Assembly (NCBI GenBank): GCA_027483645.1
Contig: JAIXUD010000002.1
Location: 248,001 to 312,000, forward strand
Reading direction: 5' to 3'
Source: Sphingobacteriales bacterium
GTDB taxonomy: Bacteria; Bacteroidota; Bacteroidia; Chitinophagales; CAIOSU01
DNA length: 64,000 bases
In this document: piece by piece, positions 17,989 through 25,802 of the stretch
How positions within the stretch are numbered: position 1 is the first letter of the stretch
How the letters are laid out: each line of letters opens with the position of its first letter
The notes under the pieces: model-generated
Database searches by the model: none
Seen by the model: only the letters and a program-made list of their open reading frames with translations
What the model was told of the DNA's origin: nothing
Translations under genes and position numbers: made by a program

Positions 17989-19254
17989 ATGAAAATCTCC
18001 CTGAAGAATTTGCTCATTATTTGCCTGCTGCTTACTAGTTCGCTAGCGGCATCGGCGCAAGTTAATTGCCCTACTGGTTTCAACTCTAGCCAGTGCGACA
18101 TAGTAAATGCACTTACCACCGCTGTTCCGTTTTTGCGTATTTCGCCTGATGCTCGTGCCGGCGGTATGGGAGATGTAGGCATTGCTACCACCCCCGATGC
18201 CAACGCAACATTCCACAACCCCGCTAAGTTGGCTTTTATTACCACCTACGATACAAAAGAAGACAAAGAATACGATAGCAAAACTTTCGGCGTAAGCATG
18301 AGCTACACCCCTTGGCTGCGCTCGCTGGTAAACGATATTTACCTAGCACAGCTTACAGGCTATTATAAGATAAACAAGATGCAGGCCGTTGCCATGTCAT
18401 TGCGCTACTTTTCATTGGGGCAGATACAATTTACTGATGCGCAAGGTAACAACTTGCAGCAGTTCCGCCCGAACGAGTTTGCCATTGATGCTACTTATGC
18501 TCGTGTATTGGCCAAAGGCTTTTCAACCGGTATTAGCCTTCGCTTTATCTACTCCAACTTGGCTAGTGGCCAAAGCGTAAGTGGTACTAGCATCAGCCCA
18601 GGCATTGCCGCCTCTGGCGATATCGGCTTCTATTACAACAAGGATATTAAGATTGGTGCCCGCAACTCTAACTTTGCAGCAGGTTTGGTGTTCTCCAACT
18701 TAGGTAGCAAGATATCTTATACCAACTCTGCCCAAAGGGATTTCATCCCAATGAACATGGGCATCGGCTTAAAATACTCTATCGATATTGATAAGCACAA
18801 CTCCTTTACGTTGGCTACCGACATCAACAAGTTGTTGGTTCCAACACCTGATCCATTTGATACTACTGGTACCTTCCCTTGGAAAGACAAGTCAGTACCT
18901 GGTGCTATTTTCGGCTCGTTTAGCGATGCCCCAGGTGGCGCTAAGGAGGAGTTCAGGGAGTTTACCATCGGTGTAGGTGCCGAGTACTGGTATGATAAGC
19001 AGTTTGCCGTGCGTGTAGGTTACTTCCACGAAGCACCAACCAAAGGCAATCGTCGCTACCTATCGGCAGGTATTGGCTTGCGCTACAGCGTTTTTGGCTT
19101 GGATTTCTCGTATTTGATACCAACATCAGCACAGCGCAACCCGCTTGATAATACCTTGCGCTTTACACTAGTGTTCAACTTCAAGCAAGTGAAAGCTGGC
19201 GAGGATGCTCCTCCTGCAGACGCAGAGCCAGCGGGCGGAACAAGCCGACTATAA
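17989..19254 (+). CDS. porV: T9SS outer-membrane shuttle protein PorV (LptO)
   Basis: A 421-residue FadL-like barrel that collects cargo from the SprA translocon and carries it to PorU. The signal peptide ends at SAQV. Diagnostic motifs are FLRISPDARAGGMGDVGIAT and ANATFHNPAKLAF near the N-terminus, RYFSLGQIQFTD, and the C-terminal barrel segment RYLSAGIGLRYSVFGLDFSY ending in LVFNF. The last 25 residues are Pro/Ala/Glu-rich and extend beyond the barrel. It is co-transcribed with porU and followed by a hairpin at 19339-19364. Confidence 0.95.
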   Translation: MKISLKNLLIICLLLTSSLAASAQVNCPTGFNSSQCDIVNALTTAVPFLRISPDARAGGMGDVGIATTPDANATFHNPAKLAFITTYDTKEDKEYDSKTFGVSMSYTPWLRSLVNDIYLAQLTGYYKINKMQAVAMSLRYFSLGQIQFTDAQGNNLQQFRPNEFAIDATYARVLAKGFSTGISLRFIYSNLASGQSVSGTSISPGIAASGDIGFYYNKDIKIGARNSNFAAGLVFSNLGSKISYTNSAQRDFIPMNMGIGLKYSIDIDKHNSFTLATDINKLLVPTPDPFDTTGTFPWKDKSVPGAIFGSFSDAPGGAKEEFREFTIGVGAEYWYDKQFAVRVGYFHEAPTKGNRRYLSAGIGLRYSVFGLDFSYLIPTSAQRNPLDNTLRFTLVFNFKQVKAGEDAPPADAEPAGGTSRL

Positions 19255-19338
19255 TTTGATCTCTTTTAAACGATAGAAAATTTGAAAATGGTTTTGATAC
19301 CATCTCAAATTTAACAGGGTTTATAATAAACATATTAT

Positions 19339-19364
19339 GAGGCTGTCCGGCAACGGATGGCCTC
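19339..19364. terminator. Hairpin terminator after porV
   Basis: GAGGC-TG-TCCG pairs with CGGA-TG-GCCTC around a GCAA loop, with the TG/TG internal mismatch. ATCTTCTTTTA follows on the plus strand. It overlaps the end of a candidate minus-strand small gene. Confidence 0.6.
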
Positions 19365-19494
19365 ATCTTCTTTTATCGCTGTTCTTCTTTGCAATATCTT
19401 GCGAGTATCCATACACAACCAGCACCAATACAATAGCTACACCCACAAATGCGATGGTTTTGGAAGAAGCGGCAAGAAATATAGCTATCAGCAT
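19363..19494 (-). CDS. Candidate 43-residue single-pass membrane protein
   Basis: A short minus-strand frame (ATG at 19494, TGA at 19365-19363) encodes a peptide with a hydrophobic centre (IAFVGVAIVLVLVVYGY) and a strongly charged Lys/Arg/Asp end (IAKKNSDKRR). It fills the only open space between porV and nth and starts beside an operator-like inverted repeat at 19547-19602. Codon choice looks protein-like but the length gives little statistical support. I do not recognise it. It could also be a chance frame. Confidence 0.45.
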   Translation of the reverse strand: MLIAIFLAASSKTIAFVGVAIVLVLVVYGYSQDIAKKNSDKRR

Positions 19495-19546
19495 GGCTTG
19501 ATGTTTTAAGTTGTTTGGATGCCTGATTAACCATTATGGCAAACCA

Positions 19547-19602
19547 ATTGTTTCCAAAGTTACAGGCTGTTTAATGGAAACGGGTATTTATTTGGAAACA
19601 AT
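19547..19602. promoter_or_regulatory. Operator-like 12-bp perfect inverted repeat between the small gene and nth
   Basis: ATTGTTTCCAAA (19547-19558) is the exact reverse complement of TTTGGAAACAAT (19591-19602). A third half-site GGAAAC lies between them at 19576-19581. The 32-base spacing is three helical turns. The site lies between divergent starts at 19494 (minus) and 19695 (plus). No known regulator is recognised. Confidence 0.45.
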
Positions 19603-19640
19603 GTTGTGGCAATTATCGTTTTGCTATTTTAGCATAGTTG

Positions 19641-19683
19641 GTTTCCTTTTGCCATTTCCTATTTCTCATTTCCTATTTTACAT
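19641..19683 (+). repeat. Tandem ATTTCCTATTTCTCATTT word repeat
   Basis: Units of TTTCC and ATTTCTCATTTCC are repeated just upstream of nth. The word is the same family as the arms flanking the terminator at 10142-10260, here without an opposite arm. Confidence 0.5.
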
Positions 19684-19694
19684 TTAATCTTCTC

Positions 19695-20369
19695 ATGCTT
19701 CAGCCGAAACTACCGAAGAAGGAACTATATCAGCAAGCCCTCGCACATTTAAAAGAGGAGTACAAATTTGCGGAGACAGAGCTGGCTTACGAAACCCCAT
19801 TTGAGCTACTGGTATCGGTGATACTCTCTGCCCAATGCACCGATAAGCGGGTGAATATGACCACCCCAGCCCTATTTGAGCGCTACCCCGATGCGACCGC
19901 TATGGCGAAAGCTACTGTAGAGGATGTTTTTCCTATAATTCGTAGTATTAGTTACCCTAACAATAAGGCCAAGCACTTGGTAGGGATGGCCCAAAAACTG
20001 GTAAACGAATTCGATGGCGAGGTGCCGCAAGAGGTGGCACAGCTACAATCGTTGCCAGGTGTGGGGCGCAAAACGGCACACGTAGTTACCAGTGTACTGT
20101 ACCGCCAGCCCAATATGGCAGTGGATACGCATGTAATGCGCGTAAGTAACCGTATTGGGCTTACCACCAACACTGCGCGCCACAACCCGCTGCTCACCGA
20201 GCAACAATTGGTGCGGCATATACCGATGGACGACATACCCGATGCGCACCACTGGCTCATTTTGCATGGCCGATATATATGCGTTGCCCGCAGCCCAAAA
20301 TGCGAGCAGTGTGGCCTTACAAATATTTGTAAATATTTTACTCAAAATGTTAGGTTATTAATCCAATAA
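19695..20369 (+). CDS. nth: Endonuclease III (DNA glycosylase/AP lyase)
   Basis: A base-excision repair glycosylase for oxidised pyrimidines. The helix-hairpin-helix LQSLPGVGRKTAHVV contains the catalytic Lys, and AVDTHVMRVSNRIGL contains the catalytic Asp. The C-terminal iron-sulfur loop is complete with C-x6-C-x2-C-x5-C (CVARSPKCEQCGLTNIC). The start is set at the ATG at 19695 (MLQPKLPKKE), 224 residues; the open frame reaches back to 19638 but only through repeat sequence. The C-terminus after the cluster is about ten residues longer than usual. Confidence 0.96.
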   Translation: MLQPKLPKKELYQQALAHLKEEYKFAETELAYETPFELLVSVILSAQCTDKRVNMTTPALFERYPDATAMAKATVEDVFPIIRSISYPNNKAKHLVGMAQKLVNEFDGEVPQEVAQLQSLPGVGRKTAHVVTSVLYRQPNMAVDTHVMRVSNRIGLTTNTARHNPLLTEQQLVRHIPMDDIPDAHHWLILHGRYICVARSPKCEQCGLTNICKYFTQNVRLLIQ

Positions 20370-20398
20370 AAACTAATTTTGTTGGCGTAGGGGAGAAA

Positions 20399-20545
20399 GT
20401 TAATCGGTATATTAGTTTATCGGTTAATCAGGATTAAAGTAGAGAAGCGAATTCAAAAGTTGATTAGCAAATCGTTTATCTTTAATGTCGACCCCGATTG
20501 GTTATCTGATTAACAGATTAACCAATCAACAAATCACCAATAAAC
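20399..20545. repeat. Inverted repeat of GTTAATCGGT/ACCGATTAAC words upstream of recA
   Basis: The left arm (about 20399-20436: GTTAATCGG, TTTATCGGTTAATC) and the right arm (about 20498-20545: TTGGTTATCTGATTAAC, AGATTAACCAATCAAC) are imperfect complements. The right arm ends 9 bases before the recA ATG, so it would be in the recA leader. Confidence 0.6.
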
Positions 20546-20554
20546 AAACTTGCA

Positions 20555-21610
20555 ATGGCAGCAAATCCAAAAGATCAGAACACCAGCGCTGAAAGGCTGA
20601 AGGCACTCCAGCTTACCGTAGATAAGCTGGAAAAAGTGTACGGAAAAGGTACTATTATGAAGCTCGGTGATGAGCGCGTGGTTGCGGTTGACTCCGTATC
20701 AAGCGGCTCCTTGGGCTTAGATATAGCGCTCGGAATAGGCGGACTGCCCCGTGGGCGTATTATTGAGATCTATGGCCCAGAATCATCAGGTAAAACTACC
20801 TTGGCCATCCACGTTATAGCAGAAGCTCAGAAACGCGGCGGTATTGCAGCGGTAATTGATGCCGAGCACGCTTTCGATAAAAACTATGCTCAAGCTTTGG
20901 GTGTAGATGTAGATAACCTATTGATTTCTCAGCCAGATAATGGTGAGCAGGCTTTGGATATTGCGGAGCATTTGATTCGCTCAGGCGCTTTGGATGTGAT
21001 TGTAATCGACTCCGTAGCAGCCCTTGTGCCACGTGGTGAGTTGGAAGGCGAAATGGGCGATAGTAAAATGGGCCTACAAGCCCGCTTAATGTCTCAAGCA
21101 TTGCGCAAACTAACGGGTGCCATCAACAAGAGCGGTTGCATCTGTATCTTCATCAACCAGTTGCGCGAGAAAATCGGTGTAATGTTCGGTAACCCCGAAA
21201 CTACCACTGGTGGTAACGCTTTGAAATTTTATGCTTCAGTACGTTTGGACATTCGCCGTATTGGCCAGTTGAAAGACAAAGAGGATATTGTAGGTAACCG
21301 CACCAAGGTGAAAGTGGTGAAAAACAAGTTGGCACCGCCTTTCAAAGTAGTGGAGTTCGATATAATGTACGGCTTAGGTATATCCAAAGTTGGTGAGATT
21401 GTTGACCTGGGTGTTGAGCATGGTATATTGCAGAAGAGCGGCTCATGGTTTGCCTATGATACAACCAAGCTGGGCCAAGGCCGTGAAGCAGTAAAAGAAT
21501 TGCTGCTTGATAATCCTGAACTGATGGCGGAAATAGAGGCTAAAATACGTGCCCGTATCAAGAATGATATGTTGCCTATAGAGAAGCCGGAACCTGCTGA
21601 AATAGAGTAG
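20555..21610 (+). CDS. recA: Recombinase A
   Basis: The DNA strand-exchange and SOS co-protease protein, 351 residues. The Walker A motif GPESSGKTT, the Walker B-type [12 protein letters not shown], loop L1 ([24 protein letters not shown] begins here) and loop L2 with [25 protein letters not shown]-type sequence are all present. The C-terminal domain is normal and ends in an acidic tail (EKPEPAEIE). No LexA-type box was recognised upstream; instead the leader holds a word repeat. A clear terminator follows. Confidence 0.98.
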   Translation: MAANPKDQNTSAERLKALQLTVDKLEKVYGKGTIMKLGDERVVAVDSVSSGSLGLDIALGIGGLPRGRIIEIYGPESSGKTTLAIHVIAEAQKRGGIAAVIDAEHAFDKNYAQALGVDVDNLLISQPDNGEQALDIAEHLIRSGALDVIVIDSVAALVPRGELEGEMGDSKMGLQARLMSQALRKLTGAINKSGCICIFINQLREKIGVMFGNPETTTGGNALKFYASVRLDIRRIGQLKDKEDIVGNRTKVKVVKNKLAPPFKVVEFDIMYGLGISKVGEIVDLGVEHGILQKSGSWFAYDTTKLGQGREAVKELLLDNPELMAEIEAKIRARIKNDMLPIEKPEPAEIE

Positions 21611-21663
21611 TTCCTTAAAAGCAGACCGTTTGAATTTCGATAGGAGATTCAAAAATTGATGTT

Positions 21664-21700
21664 AAAAAAGCCTTTTGCCCCCAAAGCGAAAGGCTTTTTT
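21664..21700 (+). terminator. Intrinsic terminator after recA
   Basis: AAAAAAGCCTTT (21664-21675) pairs with AAAGGCTTTTTT (21689-21700) around a C-rich loop, and the T-run continues. It is 53 bases after the recA stop. Confidence 0.9.
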
Positions 21701-21781
21701 TCGTTTATGGAGATTTTGGCACGGAATTGGCATTGATAATAAATAGCGGAATTAACCACACACGTTATAAAGAGGAAGGGT

Positions 21782-21994
21782 ATGGGAAATTTAAATGATC
21801 CACGGGAGAGGCAGCGTTTTTTGCAGGAGCAGATAAACGAGCAATTAAGGCAACGTAAAGAAGGCCAGAAATATGGAATGCTAGCAGATACTAAGTTTGT
21901 AGGTAAGTTGGTTGACTTTTTTGATAATAAAGATGAGAAGGCATATCGCCAATTAAGCAAGCGTTTAGGCCTGTGGGGGAACGGTGGTAGGTAA
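21782..21994 (+). CDS. Small hypothetical protein, 70 residues
   Basis: A short, highly charged, probably helical protein (RERQRFLQEQINEQLRQRKEGQKYG) ending in LGLWGNGGR. It has its own space between the recA terminator and another hairpin terminator (22042-22071), which supports a real monocistronic gene. No signal peptide, membrane segment or known domain was seen. Function unknown. Confidence 0.6.
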   Translation: MGNLNDPRERQRFLQEQINEQLRQRKEGQKYGMLADTKFVGKLVDFFDNKDEKAYRQLSKRLGLWGNGGR

Positions 21995-22041
21995 ATGGAC
22001 TATTGCGGAATTGCATTCCACGTATAAGATAATTGTAAATG

Positions 22042-22071
22042 CCAGTGCGTAATCGCGCTGGTTTTTATTTT
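22042..22071 (+). terminator. Intrinsic terminator after the 70-residue gene
   Basis: CCAGTGCG (22042-22049) pairs with CGCGCTGG (22054-22061) around TAAT with one G-T pair, then TTTTTATTTT. Confidence 0.85.
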
Positions 22072-22160
22072 AAAGTAATGAATTAATTCAATATTTTATT
22101 ACCAAAAGAACCGTTTGGTTTTATAGTCACATTGGTAAATGCGATATTGCAGCAATTGCC

Positions 22161-22168
22161 TAGTTTTG
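22161..22168 (+). promoter_or_regulatory. Candidate -7 element (TAGTTTTG) of the O-methyltransferase gene
   Basis: An exact TAnnTTTG match 20 bases before the ATG at 22188. The nearest upstream TTG gives a 26-base spacer, longer than the usual 17-23. Confidence 0.35.
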
Positions 22169-22187
22169 CCTTTCAACCGTTACCGAT

Positions 22188-22826
22188 ATGGAATTTTTGC
22201 CCGAAGCTTTGGAGCAATATGTAGAGCAACACACCAGCTTTGAAAATGAGATTTTGCAACAACTTAACCGCGAAACCCATGCCAAAGTTATGATACCGCG
22301 GATGATTTCGGGCCATTTGCAAGGGCGCTTTCTGGCGATGATGAGTAAAATGATTGCTCCAAAAACTATTTTGGAAATTGGCACCTACACAGGTTATTCA
22401 GCTATTTGCCTAGCGGAAGGGTTACAACAAGATGGAAAGCTACACACCATTGATATTAATGAGGAGTTGGAAGATTTGGTACGCCAGTATTTTGATAAGG
22501 CAGGAATTGCCGACAAAACACAATATTATATTGGCAACGCACTTGATATTATCCCTACCCTGCCGGGTAACTTTGACTTGGTATTTATTGATGCCGATAA
22601 AATAAACTACGCCAACTATTACGATCTGGTAATTGACCGCATTTCCCCCGGAGGATACATCCTTACTGATAATGTATTGTGGAGTGGAAAGGTGCTGGAC
22701 GATAAAAAAGACAAGGACACTGCTGCCATTGATGCCTTCAATAAAAAATTGATGAACGACCCGAGGGTAGAAACCGTGCTGGTACCTATACGCGATGGCA
22801 TCCTCATTGCCCGAAAAACTATATAG
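22188..22826 (+). CDS. SAM-dependent O-methyltransferase (COMT-like, family 3)
   Basis: A 212-residue class I methyltransferase of the type that methylates catechol-like hydroxyls using a divalent metal. SAM-binding motif I is ILEIGTYTGYSA; the acidic motif after beta-2 is LHTIDINEE; and the metal and substrate motif is LVFIDADKINYANYYD followed by GGYILTDNVLWSG. The C-terminus DGILIARK is typical. The physiological substrate cannot be predicted. It stands alone between a terminator and the glucosaminidase gene. Confidence 0.93.
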   Translation: MEFLPEALEQYVEQHTSFENEILQQLNRETHAKVMIPRMISGHLQGRFLAMMSKMIAPKTILEIGTYTGYSAICLAEGLQQDGKLHTIDINEELEDLVRQYFDKAGIADKTQYYIGNALDIIPTLPGNFDLVFIDADKINYANYYDLVIDRISPGGYILTDNVLWSGKVLDDKKDKDTAAIDAFNKKLMNDPRVETVLVPIRDGILIARKTI

Positions 22827-22876
22827 TCAGTACTTTTTTGTGGAAAATTGCGCGCTACAAGCCCATTACTAAGCGT

Positions 22877-22884
22877 TATTTTTG
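22877..22884 (+). promoter_or_regulatory. Candidate -7 element (TATTTTTG) of the glucosaminidase gene
   Basis: An exact TAnnTTTG match about 110 bases before the ATG at 22995; the resulting leader would contain the repeat at 22953-22991. No well-spaced TTG was found. Confidence 0.35.
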
Positions 22885-22952
22885 AATTTGGAGAATTCCG
22901 TTTACAAGCACCATCATTATTTAGGTTGTAAATGGTACTGATTCATTATCTG

Positions 22953-22991
22953 GTACTTGATACTTGATACTCACATCTTGATACTAAATAG
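22953..22991 (+). repeat. GATACTTGATACT repeat, uninterrupted copy
   Basis: Three loose copies of CTTGATAC occur in 39 bases, ending 3 bases before the ATG of the next gene. A second copy of nearly the same 39 bases lies at 58242-58300, where a 20-base palindrome is inserted after the second GATAC. Confidence 0.75.
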
Positions 22992-22994
22992 GAG

Positions 22995-25058
22995 ATGCAA
23001 AAGATAACGATTCTAATACTGTTGATGATATCGGGGCTTTACGCAACCGCGCAGGAAGACCTGAAGAAGTACACCATCGAGCAATACATTGATAAGTTTG
23101 GCCCGCTTGCGCAAAACGAGATGAGCCTGTACGGCATCCCCGCTAGTATTACTTTGGCCCAAGGCATATTAGAATCGAACTATGGCAACAGTGAGCTCAC
23201 CCAAAAAGCAAAAAACCACTTTGGCATAAAATGCCACAGCGGCTGGACGGGTAAGGGATACTACATGGATGATGATGCGGCAAAGGAATGCTTCAGGGTG
23301 TATGATACTGATGCTGAATCGTACCGAGACCATTCTGACTTCTTGAAGACCCGCGAGCGCTATGCTTTCTTGTTTGAGCTAGAGGCAACCGACTACAAGA
23401 GCTGGGCAAAAGGATTGCAGCGCGCCGGGTATGCAACCAATCCACAGTATGCTAACCTGCTTATCCGCATTATTGAGGAGCGGAACCTTACCCGCTTCGA
23501 TACTAAGAAACCCGTTGATGTTACCAAGGACTATAGCGACCCCGATACCTTAATAAAGAACCTACCTGACCAGATTTATGTGTTTAATGGCATCAAGACG
23601 GTGTTGGTAAAACCAGGGCAAGACCTGCAGGCCATTGCTAACATGTACCACATGAACCTGCGCCAACTTACCAAATATAACGACCTTGAGCCAGATGTAT
23701 TACTCAATACCGGGCAAAAAATATACCTGCAACCTAAGCGCAGTAAAGGATTTGAGAAAATACACGAAGTAAAGCAAGGCGAGGATATGCGTTTTATTTC
23801 CCAGAAACAGGGGATTAAACTAAGCACCTTATACAAAAAGAACTTGATGGAGCCCGGCGAAGAGCCACTGCCCGGTGAGCGCCTATGTTTACAGCGCAAA
23901 TGTAAAGAGAAGCCTAAAACCCGTAATGCCGATGAACTATTGGAAGTAAAGAAGAAAGAGCTCGACATACACATTGATAAGGTTAAAAAGGAAACCAAGA
24001 AGGAGTATGCTGATAGCGTAGCCCTGGAAAAGGAAAAGCAAAAAAACGCCGCTGCTAACGCCCCACGCGGCCCTGCTTACTACCACACAGTAGCCGCTGG
24101 GGAAACGATGTACAGTATCTCAAAAAAGTATGGCGCAGCCATTGCTGATATTGAAGCCTGGAACCGATTGCCAACCGCATCGAAATTGAGCGTAAACCAA
24201 AAGCTAATTGTGGGCTATGGCGATGTGAAACACATTGAGCCACCTAAAATGCCGGAGCCTATCAACCCTGGTGTGTTTGGTGCTGACAGCTCAAAGTATA
24301 TTGTGCCAAAACCAACGGTAGCCCCGCCTGTGGAAGAAGAAGAAGTGGAAGAGGAAGAAGCACCACAAGATACCTTAGCGGTAATTACTGAAGTGATAGT
24401 GCCCGAAGATGAGTTGGACCCGACCGTGCCCGAAAAACAACCCGAAGAGCCCGAGAATATACTGGCCTACCCAGAATACCACTTAGTGGAAGTAGGGGAG
24501 AGCATGTACAGCATCGCTAAAAAATACGGTATTACGGTGGAGCAGATAAAGGGATGGAATAAACTACCCGACTACAATGTATCGGTAGGCTCTAAGTTGA
24601 TGGTATATGACAATACCACTACCACTACCAACGAAGTGCCACTAGCAACCGAGATAGAGAACAATAAGCGCGATGAAAGCGTGATATACCATACGGTGAT
24701 ATCGGGCGAGACACTCTACGGTGTGGCACGCTTATATGCGGTGAGCGTAACCGATATACGCAAATGGAACCCTGGGATGAGCGATATGCTGAAAACCGGT
24801 CAAAAGCTGGTAATCGGCAAAGTGGATAAGCCATCGCTGCCAGATGAGCAGGATGTACCGAAACCTAAACAGCCAGAACCACCAAAGCCAAAGCCCACAG
24901 AAACCCCTAAAATCGGTAATACCCATACAGTGGAAGCGGGACAAACCCTTTACGCCATTTCAAGATTGTACCAAGTAACCGTGGAGCAATTGCAACAATG
25001 GAACAACCTTTCAAGCACCAGCATCAATGTCGGACAAAAACTCATCGTTAGTCCCTGA
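22995..25058 (+). CDS. Glucosaminidase (GH73-like) with several LysM domains
   Basis: A secreted 687-residue peptidoglycan hydrolase. The signal peptide ends near ATAQ. The catalytic domain (about 25-165) contains ITLAQGILESNYGNSELT with the likely catalytic Glu and HFGIKCHSGWTG. Six LysM-like modules follow, the first two divergent (about 195-245 and 258-302) and four clear (about 356-403, 495-540, 565-610, 641-685), each with a (T/G)E-x-(L/M)Y-x-(I/V)(A/S) core. Linkers are rich in Lys/Glu/Pro, including an acidic run near residues 438-455. An AGGAG lies before the ATG. The end overlaps the start of hpt by 32 bases in another frame. It probably cleaves the glycan backbone during growth or daughter-cell separation. 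Confidence 0.92.
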   Translation: MQKITILILLMISGLYATAQEDLKKYTIEQYIDKFGPLAQNEMSLYGIPASITLAQGILESNYGNSELTQKAKNHFGIKCHSGWTGKGYYMDDDAAKECFRVYDTDAESYRDHSDFLKTRERYAFLFELEATDYKSWAKGLQRAGYATNPQYANLLIRIIEERNLTRFDTKKPVDVTKDYSDPDTLIKNLPDQIYVFNGIKTVLVKPGQDLQAIANMYHMNLRQLTKYNDLEPDVLLNTGQKIYLQPKRSKGFEKIHEVKQGEDMRFISQKQGIKLSTLYKKNLMEPGEEPLPGERLCLQRKCKEKPKTRNADELLEVKKKELDIHIDKVKKETKKEYADSVALEKEKQKNAAANAPRGPAYYHTVAAGETMYSISKKYGAAIADIEAWNRLPTASKLSVNQKLIVGYGDVKHIEPPKMPEPINPGVFGADSSKYIVPKPTVAPPVEEEEVEEEEAPQDTLAVITEVIVPEDELDPTVPEKQPEEPENILAYPEYHLVEVGESMYSIAKKYGITVEQIKGWNKLPDYNVSVGSKLMVYDNTTTTTNEVPLATEIENNKRDESVIYHTVISGETLYGVARLYAVSVTDIRKWNPGMSDMLKTGQKLVIGKVDKPSLPDEQDVPKPKQPEPPKPKPTETPKIGNTHTVEAGQTLYAISRLYQVTVEQLQQWNNLSSTSINVGQKLIVSP

Positions 25059-25605
25059 ACAGGACATACCTATAGTACGGGTAAAAGACAAACGTTTCCG
25101 TGTATTTATCCCCTATGAAGATATACAGGAGCGCATCCGTATAATGGCAGCAGCTATGACGCGCGAATACGAAGGCAAGCAACCGATTTTCCTTTCGGTG
25201 CTTACGGGCTCGTTTATGTTCGCCGCCGATTTAATGAAACACATCAACATCGATTGTGAGATAGCCTTTACGCGCCTTTCATCATACTCAGGTACCAGCA
25301 GTACAGGCAAGGTGGAGATGGTAATGGATATAAAGGAAAATATTGAGGGCAGGCACATCATCATATTGGAAGATATTGTTGATAGTGGCACTACGCTTTC
25401 TCGCTTTCTGCCAATGTTGCAAGAGCGCAAGCCCGCCAGCATCGCCATAGCTACTTTGCTCATAAAGCCAGAGGCATTAAAATACCCGTTGGATGTGCCC
25501 TACGTAGGCTTCCGCATCAGCAATGAGTTTATTTTAGGTTACGGGCTAGATTATGATGGTTCTGGCAGAAATTTCAAGGATATTTATCAAGTAGTAGAAG
25601 AGTAA
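25027..25605 (+). CDS. hpt: Hypoxanthine phosphoribosyltransferase
   Basis: A purine-salvage enzyme making IMP or GMP from hypoxanthine or guanine and PRPP. The PRPP loop IIILEDIVDSGTTLS is clear, as are the N-terminal LTGSFMFAADLMKH and the base-binding YVGFRISNEFILGYGLDYDG. The 192-residue frame begins inside the glucosaminidase gene (32-base overlap), so translation is probably coupled. No good internal start is available before conserved sequence. Confidence 0.95.
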   Translation: MSDKNSSLVPEQDIPIVRVKDKRFRVFIPYEDIQERIRIMAAAMTREYEGKQPIFLSVLTGSFMFAADLMKHINIDCEIAFTRLSSYSGTSSTGKVEMVMDIKENIEGRHIIILEDIVDSGTTLSRFLPMLQERKPASIAIATLLIKPEALKYPLDVPYVGFRISNEFILGYGLDYDGSGRNFKDIYQVVEE

Positions 25606-25637
25606 ACAGCTCAACTGCAATCGAAAATTAGCTGTTT
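25604..25637 (+). terminator. Possible weak terminator after hpt
   Basis: AAACAGCT (25604-25611) pairs with AGCTGTTT (25630-25637) over an 18-base loop, with the start of the left arm at the hpt stop. The T-run is short. Confidence 0.35.
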
Positions 25638-25802
25638 GTGAGAAAATTAATCAACCGTTGTTTAGGAAAAATTCTCATAAACACTTAACTTATACAATCA
25701 TAACAAGTTCCTGCCCGTTTATTAACTAGGAATGGCTGCTATATTTATTCCAAAATTGGGCACCAAAATCTTAGTAATTACAAGAGTATTGTTAATTTTA
25801 GC

